This document shows, piece by piece, positions 56,732 through 64,000 of a stretch of 64,000 nucleotides of DNA. Within the stretch, counting starts at the first letter, position 1, and the number at the start of each line of letters is the position of its first letter. The position numbers were made by a program, and so were the translations under genes. Under the pieces are notes generated by a model. It made no database searches. It was not told the DNA's origin and saw nothing but the letters and a program-made list of their open reading frames with translations. This DNA is from an uncultured Oscillospiraceae bacterium (GTDB lineage: Bacteria; Bacillota; Clostridia; Oscillospirales; Oscillospiraceae), in contig CANPXZ010000001.1 of NCBI GenBank assembly GCA_947587485.1, forward strand, positions 25,683 through 89,682, read 5' to 3'.

Positions 56732-59700
56732 TTAATCGTAATGTCGTGTCTCAGACATTGCAGCGTTATAAAGATCGATCAGGTTTCGCCAGTGCGAGTT
56801 ATCGCCCTGTCCGTAAGTATCGGTGAAGTTCGTCGGTTTATAGCCGATCACGTTGCCGTCCTCGTCCTTGATCTCAACGCTGCCGTAGCCCCAAACCTGG
56901 GAATCAGCGCCGGCAAGATCACTGTCGCTGGAAACAGCACCGCCAGGCGTACCGCCCTGATAAATGAACCCTTCATTCAAGTCGCCGTCGCCATCAGCAT
57001 CCGCGCTGCCCGTGGGAACGCCCTTCGGAGAAACGGAATTGTCGTCTTTACGGGAGATATTCCGGAACAACATGTAACACGCCGTTCCTTCACTCTCATC
57101 AGCATCCGAATGGACGACCTTGAACATGCTCTTGAAGTTCAGGTACTGTGTCATCATGCCGCGCGTGCCGCGGGACGCGTGCGTCACCCAGTTGGCATTA
57201 TCGCCCTTGTAGAGCTTGATGTTCTCGTCATTGTCGTTGCCAAACTCGTCCTGGGCCTGGTCCGTCGGCTTATGCGTAACGGGATCAGAATACTGGTATT
57301 CCGTAACTTCCTTCGTAAACGGAACCACGTACGCCTCGTCTTCATCGGCATCACGGAAACACTGTCTCGGATAGACCTCCGTGTTCGCCTTGCCGCTGGC
57401 CGACGTCGCATTGGTCGTTACTTCGCCCGTGTCAGCGTCCAGATACTCTGTGCCGGACGCAAGCTGCCACGTACCATCGTGGTTGTCAGTATAGGCCGGG
57501 TTCGGATTATTCTGCGTACCGTCTGCCCGGATCCACTGGTCCGTCGGCTGGCCGTCCTCGTCCAGCCAAAGTTTCGGGGACGATGTCGTGGACGCCATCT
57601 GTTTCTTCTCAGGATCCCAGAACCCGGTGTAATACTGGAAGTCACGCCCGTTGTCCAGGTCGTCACGCGTCAGGCCGGCCTTGTCCTGGCTGCCATAGGT
57701 AACATGGAATACATGTTCGTCGCCCAGGATCTCACGGAGCAACGAGTTGCCGAAATCGATGTTTCCATTTCCATTCTTGCCGTCAGGTCCGCAGTCATCA
57801 TTATGGCCGTAATTGCCGGCCTTCGGGTCAACGCCGTGCTGCGAGCCGACGACGGCCACCTCGCCGTATCCATAATGATCACTGACGCCTGTCTCACCAT
57901 GCGTGTCAGGGTCGAACCGAATTGACTCAATGCCGCTGCCGTCACTGCCGGGGCCAAAACCCTGATATACGGTCACGGTAACGCCGTTCACGGTCTGGTC
58001 GTTCGATTTGCCATATCCGACACGGTTTCGGATCGACTCGCATCGCTGCAGGTCTTCCGGCACACAATTCTCAGATACCTCATTGATCGTCTCCGCATCC
58101 TCACCACCTGTGCCGCTCCGGATCGCGTTACCTTCGATCGTAAAGTAGCCCAGGAGACCCTGCCGACCGGAAGCACAATAACCGATAGTCTTGTCATTAC
58201 TGGAACAATCATTCCAATAGTTCGGAGTCTCGTCGGCAATATGGTTGACGCCAACACCTTCGATGTCATTGGGGTTAGTCAAACTTTGAGCAGACCCATC
58301 AACCTTTGTAGACCAAGCGTTTTGAACAAAACCATAATAATTGTACTGAACAGCCTGAAGCAAATTAGCCTTATCGGGAACAACAGTACCGCCAACCATC
58401 CAATTGCTGATCTGGAACGACTCAGTCGGATTTTCAACAACCGGAATCGCCATGTAAACAGCAATACCGCTATGATAACAGTACTCCAGATAATTACAGC
58501 CCCAATGATCGTGGCAATAATCACCCTCATCACACTCATTATGAACAGGACCGTGTTCCTTCACTGCATGTGAAAGAAGATATTCACAATTGTGATAACA
58601 GGAATCACCACAACCAAGAGTTTTGCCACATGCCGGGCACGTAGTTGTACCACACTGGCAACCAAAAATCGGATCATCACAATCACATCCGCCTTGGCAT
58701 GGACCATAGAATGTCTGGCCGTTACAAGTCTGATGTCCCGGCGGTTTCATGGAATAACTGATCTCAGTGCCATCAGCTAGGAAATACCGGGCCTTACCAT
58801 AACCAACAATGCCAGACATATTATACTTACCACGAAGGTCAATGTGGCCAAAATCGATCGTATCGCCCCAGTCAGCATCCCAACCAACAGCATTCAGCTC
58901 AAGCTGCGTATCGATCTTATTCGTATCGGGATCAGTCACATTGCAGTCATCATCATAATACGGGCATTTGAAACGAGACGGAGCATAGTCAATGTCATCC
59001 AAACGATCATCGTGGAAACACATCTGTGCATGGGTGTGATAATACGGGATCACGATCCACTCACGCCGGTTATAGTCGTCACGAACATCCAACCGGGTTT
59101 CACCGTCCTGACGATGGTCGCCGCCAAGGAGACGTCTGCCCATTTCCTCATTGCTGGCGTCATCTTCGCCATAAATATAATCAGTATAGCGAACCAGGCC
59201 CCAAGAGCTGGCAAGTGTGGCAGAATCCTTACCGTTGTTATCACGACGGCTACCACTCGCCTCAGCATCCAACGTTGCAGTAGATTCCAATGCGCTTTCC
59301 CAGCCGGCCTTGCCGCCAGACACCTGCTTACCGGTCGACGAATTCAACGCCGCCACCATATAAGCCAGCATATTGATGTTGCCGTTCTGGCCGACCACGT
59401 AATGCCGGTCGATCCAGGCAAGACGGTCGTCCTCTTCAGTCTCAGAACCGTCAACACCAATGGCATCGCCAGAGGCCGAGCCTTTGAACCCGCCGTCCAT
59501 GGCATTCCGCTGGGAATTGCCCTTGCCGCTGCCGGCGCTCCAGTCTTCCAGGCCACCCGTCAGGTCACTTGTCGGGAAATTCAGGCCCTTCGAGCCTTCA
59601 AGCGCCAGGAACGGGTTCAAGGCATAGATCTCAGCATCATAGTAATCGCTGTTGAACACATGCTGCGTATCCTCGTGGGCGCCATTGCGCTCTATCGAAT

Positions 59701-62700
59701 TGGAATCCATGTTCGGGTTGTAGAGGGCCTTCTGGTAATAGCTGACCGCGTGCATCGGAACCGTGAAGTAATTCTTGAACACTTCCGTCCCGTCGCTGCC
59801 CATGGACAGGCCGCCAACTCCGTTCATGATCTCTTCAATGTCTTTTGCCGTCAAGCCGTACCTGCGGTCGGGACGGTTTGTCATGCTGGCCTGCATGGCC
59901 GTGTCATACACATCCATTCCGGAACCGACGCGGCTGAACAAGTACATCGGACCAAAATTCCGTGCCTCATAGTTGCTGTCATCGCCGTTCCGTTCGATGG
60001 ACCAGAGCTGGGTCAGATCCTGCAACATGTCATTAGAGACGACCGTATTGTAATAGAAATACCGCCCAGAAACATCGGTCTCATCCGGGATCCTGGAGAA
60101 CCGGCGGTACACGTTGCCAATGATGTGGCCCGTGTCGTTTCCGCCGCCGTCGCCAAGCTGCCACACGTCGGCATCCTCTTCAGACGGAAGCGTGCACATG
60201 AGCGACGCCATGCCAAAACGCAGGAACTGGTTACAACGGTACTCAATATCCGTAACCAGCTCATACCGCCAGAACGGGTTATCGTCACCGTCCTGCGTCA
60301 TGGTCCAGTCGCGGTCGGACCCATCGTCGTACCAAGGCAGTTCGTTGTTATCCACGCTGTCATAGTCACCGGTCCCGCCGCCTTCCACATCACCGGCACC
60401 AACGGTGTTCCAGTCCTCAAAAAAAGACTTGTTGCCTCGGGCCAGCTGCGTCTGGTACTGTTCGATCTGGTCATCCGCGGAATCGTAATAGTTGTCCTCA
60501 CCCAGCTCAAACTCGGTGTACAGGTCATCTCCGTCCGCCGTCTTCGCGGCGGCATCGTCATCCGAGTTATGGATCAGGCGGACGAAGATCTCCTCCCAGG
60601 CCTTGAACTCCGGAAGGCCGGTCTTCAGGTTATATTCGTCCTCACGGCCGATAGACTCGTTGAGCTTCTTGTCCTCATTGTCCATCGCGCCGGTGCTCTG
60701 TGTCTCCAGGAACGTGTAGCGCTGGTCCGCACCCTTCTGCGCAAATTTGTCCTTATAGGACAAACCGGCCTTCATGATCTGCGGGACATCGATATCCAGG
60801 TCACCCTTTATGAGCTTCGATGCCGGATCAGAATTCGGACTCAGGTCAGCGTTGGAACCGAACAGCTGATACTGCTGGAACAGCCACTCCATGCCCCAGA
60901 ATGCCTGCACCGTACTATCGCCAACATACGTGATGATGTGGCGCGTCGTATTCGTGTTGGAGTTCGGCCATCTCAGATTCGCCAATGCCATGGCGGCTTC
61001 TTCCGCCGTCGGCGTCGTAGTATCGGGATCTATCTCATCCTTACCCGCGGGATCAGTATCATCAATACCGGCATCGGGAGACACGCCGCCATCATCGCCA
61101 ACGCCGCTTGCCGTAGCACCGCTCATAGACGCGTCATTCAACGTACCGTTGGCCGCATCAATGGACCAGGAGATCATCACCGTGCCCGGAGAGATCTTCG
61201 AGGTCGCGCTGGCCGGATAATAATCGTTGCCGCGCAGGAACCCGGCAAACTCCCAAAGACCGCCGTTCCCGCCGGTACTCATGCGGCGGTCAGGGTCATG
61301 CTGCGAACCGGCCTTCTTACCGTCAACAGCCCAAAGCAGCTGGTACTTCGGGTTGCCAGCAGGGAACTTGTCATCCGCCCCGGCGATCCGGACAGCCGTC
61401 GCCGTACCGCGGTCGCAGGAAGAAAAGAATCCGATGTTGCCGCCAACACCAGTCTCCTTCGGGAAGGCGATCAGATGCGCGAAATAATAATATTCCGTAC
61501 AGGCAATACAGTCAAGTTTCCCGGTGATACCGGGACCGTGATTTGCATAAGTGGGCTGGCCGTCAGTACCGTCATCATCGATTTTCGTGCCTTCGCGGAT
61601 ATCAAGGGAGTGGGAATTCGGATCACCATTCACGCCTTCCTGGAAGTCCCAGTCATTGATGATCAACGGGGAACGTGTCGCACGACGGTACTCACCATAA
61701 GCACCGGCAACGTTTTTATAGTCGCCGCCTTCGATGAACGAAATAGACACGGCCGCCTTTGCGATATCGTTCACATCGATATAGGTCTTGTTCTTGCAGA
61801 GCTGGATCGTATTGCTCTTCGCCACGGCACTGGTAAAGCTATCGTCTGCCAGGATCTCAGCCATGGAGACTGTATCCTCGGTAAACTCGCTGTTTGCCAC
61901 GGCATTGTCGACCATCTCGTTGACGCCAGGGCCGCTGGCGCCGTCATAGTGATCAAGACGGGCGAGACGCTTATCCACGTCGTTCAGGCTGCCGCCGGAA
62001 ACCATATATCTGAAGAACGACCGGACTCCCTCCTCGGGGCTGGAAAACCCAGTGACAGACGCTGCGTTGTCAGGCGAGAAATCCGTATAAGTCGTCTTCA
62101 TTTCAGCCAGCAGGAAAGCGCACTGGTACTCAAGGTCAAACACGCTCACGTCCTGTGTGACCTTGTCGATGCCTTCGATCAGGCTGATCGCGCGCCCGGC
62201 CGTCCATTGGATCAGGCCGATGCCGCAGCACATATGGCCGTCAACGATATAGAACGAGTTCCCGTTCCAACCGCCGCCAGACTGGAACGCCTGGCCGTAT
62301 GTATAATACGCCTGCAGCGTCGTATCGGCACTCGCCCCGCTGTCAGGGCCGGCAACGGATACAAACTGCTCTTTCGCGGTTTTCAGGATGAAATCGCTCT
62401 CCAAACGAGCCGGATCGATCCCGGACTCAACGCCCATGCAGGCGAGCATGCCTTTCAGGAAGTTGACAGGATACCCAAACTGGTTGCAGAAAATATCATA
62501 CATGATATTGACATTTTCCTGCACATCGTTGTCGGCACCCTCGCCAGTCCCGGGCAGCTCAAGCTCCCCCGGCTCGCACTGGAGCGGCGGGTCGTTTTTG
62601 ACGACGCCGTCGTTCTTGTAAGTCGTGAAAAGCCCAAAGATCGAGAAGCCGAATACGGAACACAGCGTGACGATAATGGCGAGCATCTTCGGCTTCGCCA

Positions 62701-63016
62701 ACGTCGTCAGGATATTCTTTCCCGGTATAACGGAGCCAAGCCCGCCCCCGAAAAACGAGAGCAGGCCTCCGCCGTTCTTTGTCTTTGCCTTCTTCGGCCC
62801 GAAAAGCAAGTTCCGGGCCCTGTGCAGCAGGCCGCCCTTGGACGACTTGGACGTCCCAGTCGTCGTTTCGGTCGAAGTCTTCTGCACATGCTTGTTCTGC
62901 TGCGCCTGCGACTCTTCTGAAGAAGCCGGAGCCTCCTCGTTTTCAGAGTATGTATTCAGGCTTTGACGGGTCTTGCCATTGTCTTTCCCGTTCTGTTCGT
63001 CCATGTAAGAAGCCAT
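56732..63016 (-). CDS. Giant membrane-anchored protein with lysozyme-like domain
   Basis: A 2094-aa protein. Residues 1-105 are polar and basic; one membrane helix (~107-128, LAIIVTLCSVFGFSIFGLF) follows. Residues ~165-360 resemble phage-tail-type lysozyme domains: GMLACMGVESGIDP (candidate catalytic Glu ~198) and GIGLIQWTAGRAISLIEG (~266). This is the usual VirB1-like cell-wall hydrolase of Gram-positive conjugation. The remaining ~1700 residues are Asp/Asn/Gly/Tyr-rich and extracellular-looking. A Cys-rich stretch (~1425-1510; CQGGCDCDD, CPACGKTLGCG) may bind metal or form disulfides. DNA for roughly residues 1340-1590 is visibly more AT-rich than the rest. Much longer than known hydrolase subunits, so surface adhesion is a possible extra role. 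Terminator follows directly. Confidence 0.85.
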   Translation of the reverse strand: MASYMDEQNGKDNGKTRQSLNTYSENEEAPASSEESQAQQNKHVQKTSTETTTGTSKSSKGGLLHRARNLLFGPKKAKTKNGGGLLSFFGGGLGSVIPGKNILTTLAKPKMLAIIVTLCSVFGFSIFGLFTTYKNDGVVKNDPPLQCEPGELELPGTGEGADNDVQENVNIMYDIFCNQFGYPVNFLKGMLACMGVESGIDPARLESDFILKTAKEQFVSVAGPDSGASADTTLQAYYTYGQAFQSGGGWNGNSFYIVDGHMCCGIGLIQWTAGRAISLIEGIDKVTQDVSVFDLEYQCAFLLAEMKTTYTDFSPDNAASVTGFSSPEEGVRSFFRYMVSGGSLNDVDKRLARLDHYDGASGPGVNEMVDNAVANSEFTEDTVSMAEILADDSFTSAVAKSNTIQLCKNKTYIDVNDIAKAAVSISFIEGGDYKNVAGAYGEYRRATRSPLIINDWDFQEGVNGDPNSHSLDIREGTKIDDDGTDGQPTYANHGPGITGKLDCIACTEYYYFAHLIAFPKETGVGGNIGFFSSCDRGTATAVRIAGADDKFPAGNPKYQLLWAVDGKKAGSQHDPDRRMSTGGNGGLWEFAGFLRGNDYYPASATSKISPGTVMISWSIDAANGTLNDASMSGATASGVGDDGGVSPDAGIDDTDPAGKDEIDPDTTTPTAEEAAMALANLRWPNSNTNTTRHIITYVGDSTVQAFWGMEWLFQQYQLFGSNADLSPNSDPASKLIKGDLDIDVPQIMKAGLSYKDKFAQKGADQRYTFLETQSTGAMDNEDKKLNESIGREDEYNLKTGLPEFKAWEEIFVRLIHNSDDDAAAKTADGDDLYTEFELGEDNYYDSADDQIEQYQTQLARGNKSFFEDWNTVGAGDVEGGGTGDYDSVDNNELPWYDDGSDRDWTMTQDGDDNPFWRYELVTDIEYRCNQFLRFGMASLMCTLPSEEDADVWQLGDGGGNDTGHIIGNVYRRFSRIPDETDVSGRYFYYNTVVSNDMLQDLTQLWSIERNGDDSNYEARNFGPMYLFSRVGSGMDVYDTAMQASMTNRPDRRYGLTAKDIEEIMNGVGGLSMGSDGTEVFKNYFTVPMHAVSYYQKALYNPNMDSNSIERNGAHEDTQHVFNSDYYDAEIYALNPFLALEGSKGLNFPTSDLTGGLEDWSAGSGKGNSQRNAMDGGFKGSASGDAIGVDGSETEEDDRLAWIDRHYVVGQNGNINMLAYMVAALNSSTGKQVSGGKAGWESALESTATLDAEASGSRRDNNGKDSATLASSWGLVRYTDYIYGEDDASNEEMGRRLLGGDHRQDGETRLDVRDDYNRREWIVIPYYHTHAQMCFHDDRLDDIDYAPSRFKCPYYDDDCNVTDPDTNKIDTQLELNAVGWDADWGDTIDFGHIDLRGKYNMSGIVGYGKARYFLADGTEISYSMKPPGHQTCNGQTFYGPCQGGCDCDDPIFGCQCGTTTCPACGKTLGCGDSCYHNCEYLLSHAVKEHGPVHNECDEGDYCHDHWGCNYLEYCYHSGIAVYMAIPVVENPTESFQISNWMVGGTVVPDKANLLQAVQYNYYGFVQNAWSTKVDGSAQSLTNPNDIEGVGVNHIADETPNYWNDCSSNDKTIGYCASGRQGLLGYFTIEGNAIRSGTGGEDAETINEVSENCVPEDLQRCESIRNRVGYGKSNDQTVNGVTVTVYQGFGPGSDGSGIESIRFDPDTHGETGVSDHYGYGEVAVVGSQHGVDPKAGNYGHNDDCGPDGKNGNGNIDFGNSLLREILGDEHVFHVTYGSQDKAGLTRDDLDNGRDFQYYTGFWDPEKKQMASTTSSPKLWLDEDGQPTDQWIRADGTQNNPNPAYTDNHDGTWQLASGTEYLDADTGEVTTNATSASGKANTEVYPRQCFRDADEDEAYVVPFTKEVTEYQYSDPVTHKPTDQAQDEFGNDNDENIKLYKGDNANWVTHASRGTRGMMTQYLNFKSMFKVVHSDADESEGTACYMLFRNISRKDDNSVSPKGVPTGSADADGDGDLNEGFIYQGGTPGGAVSSDSDLAGADSQVWGYGSVEIKDEDGNVIGYKPTNFTDTYGQGDNSHWRNLIDLYNAAMSETRHYD
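58240..59020 (-). other. AT-richer segment in the 2094-aa gene
   Basis: Within a gene that is otherwise GC-rich, this part has many AT-ending codons and covers the Cys-rich stretch. It suggests that this domain was acquired or exchanged separately. Confidence 0.5.
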
Positions 63017-63047
63017 CTATTGGACACCGCCTTTCGGTAAAAATCGC

Positions 63048-64000
63048 TTATTTTATGATCCACAGGTTCTGCCAGTTGACACCATTGTTGGAAGAAATGG
63101 TCTCACCGAGAGCCTGGACTTTGTTTTCAAGCTGGAGCATGCCGTCAAGCTGTTTGAAATAGTCAACACGCTTGAGCAGGTAATCATTCAGCGCTTTTTC
63201 ATAGGCGAGGATCAGGCCCTGCACCGTCGACGTATCATTGGCGCTGCCGGTGCTCATATCGACAAACGACCCGTCGGACTTACGCCAGGAATCATAAGTG
63301 ATCTGCGTCGGCATCGCGTAAGAATACTGTGCCTCGGACGTAGCTTTCCACTCCGAATAATCCATGTACATGCGGTTGAGCGGTGTCCCGGTCGGGTACT
63401 CTTTATAAACCTGGGAGATCAGGCCGTTGGACATCAGCTGCCCCTGCCAGTTAAAGCTGACGCAACCGGGATTCAGGTACATGGTATGCAGATAATAATA
63501 CGGAAGCTCCGTATCGCCGTCCATATACGTCGCCCCAGCCATGTCACCAGTCGTATACCCGCCCTCAGGCGTTGCGGTGGCATCAGGGCTCTCAGGCGTC
63601 GCGCTGCCATCACCGTAATCAAGGTAATGGCTGCCGGAAGACTGTTCGGAGGACTCAGCCATCGCCTCATCGAACCGCATCGGCTCTTTGGTAAAATCGT
63701 TGGGGTGTGTATCGATCATGTCACCTGCGATATAATACGGCAGATCCGGAACAACGACGCCAAGGTCATGCAGGGTCGTCTGATACTGGTAAATGCTCCG
63801 TAGGTCCGTGGACATCAGGTCCAGGTCAGTCTGTGCCGTCTTCTTATAGGATTCAAACAGGCCCGTCACGGTGCCGTCCTGACCACCAAACTTGATCGGT
63901 AAGTCCGCCAGGATCGCCAGCGGCTGCGGGTTCGATGTGTTCATGACATCAGCGACCGTCGTACCCTTCGCAGCGAAATTCAGGAACAGCTCGATCTGGT
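63048..64000 (-). CDS. Unknown transfer-region protein, 5' end beyond window
   Basis: The minus-strand frame stays open to the right edge (QIELFLNFAAKGTTVADV precedes the track's first Met), so the gene begins outside the window. At least 317 codons are visible. The sequence is helical and Tyr/Asp-rich (TGLFESYKKTAQTDLDLM; YEKALNDYLLKRVDYFKQLDGML) with a Ser/Thr/Pro-rich centre and ends QNLWIIK. The stop is 31 bases before the 2094-aa gene, with which it is co-transcribed. It may be the tail of a VirB6-like or surface protein; no family can be named from this part. Confidence 0.7.
   Translation of the reverse strand, partial: QIELFLNFAAKGTTVADVMNTSNPQPLAILADLPIKFGGQDGTVTGLFESYKKTAQTDLDLMSTDLRSIYQYQTTLHDLGVVVPDLPYYIAGDMIDTHPNDFTKEPMRFDEAMAESSEQSSGSHYLDYGDGSATPESPDATATPEGGYTTGDMAGATYMDGDTELPYYYLHTMYLNPGCVSFNWQGQLMSNGLISQVYKEYPTGTPLNRMYMDYSEWKATSEAQYSYAMPTQITYDSWRKSDGSFVDMSTGSANDTSTVQGLILAYEKALNDYLLKRVDYFKQLDGMLQLENKVQALGETISSNNGVNWQNLWIIK

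Noticed and set aside
58844-62920. 1358-aa plus-strand ORF opposite the 2094-aa gene
   Set aside because: Shadow frame: Arg/Ile/Val-rich without domain pattern, and the opposite strand has a membrane helix, a lysozyme-like domain and proper signals.
1-64000. Phage origin of the region
   Set aside because: The lysozyme-like domain is of a type found in tails, but no capsid, portal, terminase or tail genes are recognisable, whereas relaxase and coupling protein are clear.
1-64000. tRNA or rRNA genes
   Set aside because: No cloverleaf-like or rRNA-like segment was noticed in the gaps; no dedicated search program could be run.

Overview
The window looks like part of a large conjugative element (megaplasmid or integrative element) from a Gram-positive host, most likely a moderately GC-rich member of the Clostridia. 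That reading rests on strong AGGAGG-type Shine-Dalgarno sites before almost every gene, TTGACA/TTGCAT-N17-TATAAT (sigma-A type) promoters, lipobox lipoproteins, a SipW-type signal peptidase next to a LepB-type one, and a MobP/MobL-like relaxase. I see no rRNA, tRNA, ribosomal protein or core metabolic gene. The host and replicon type are inferences.

Layout. Almost everything is on the minus strand, so transcription runs from right to left. The right third (64-38.8 kb) is the transfer region: a partial gene at the right edge, a 2094-aa membrane-anchored protein with a lysozyme-like domain, two single-pass membrane proteins that could be VirB8-like, a small multi-pass protein, an unknown 494-aa protein, the relaxase, an acidic repeat protein, a double AAA+ Clp-type ATPase, an 898-aa coiled-coil membrane protein, a small ribbon-helix-helix-like protein, and a 1473-aa VirD4/TraG-type coupling protein. 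Directly downstream of the coupling protein, behind its own perfect-consensus promoter, is the most striking gene: a ~2787-aa single-chain protein with the signatures of both catalytic subunits of a two-barrel RNA polymerase (beta-like GYNxED and DK...GNKG motifs, then a beta-prime-like DGDFDGD metal motif and a trigger-loop-like segment).

The middle (30-11 kb) holds many proteins I cannot assign: acidic repeat-bearing proteins, two tandem paralogues, a probably abundant 466-aa protein, and a membrane/secretion cluster (two signal peptidases, GtrA-like protein, SPFH/stomatin, lipoproteins, DUF2130, HU). The left end (11-1 kb) has more element-specific unknowns. It also has the only plus-strand cluster (CAP-domain lipoprotein, 62-aa membrane protein, NADAR/YbiA-like protein), a RecJ-like DHH phosphoesterase, and an AT-rich ~500-bp non-coding array of two repeat families that could be an origin, a centromere or a control region.

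How it may fit together. The relaxase, coupling protein, cell-wall hydrolase, membrane proteins and Clp-type ATPase form a DNA-transfer machine, although no VirB4-type ATPase is inside the window. The signal peptidases, lipoproteins and SPFH protein would equip the envelope. The two-barrel polymerase next to the coupling protein suggests that the element brings its own transcription or primer-synthesis enzyme, yet nearly every operon here, including the polymerase's own, carries a host sigma-A promoter. Several promoters share palindromes at the -10 box or just upstream of the -35 box, which points to coordinated control by element-encoded regulators. Gene starts were chosen from Shine-Dalgarno spacing and often differ from the ORF track.
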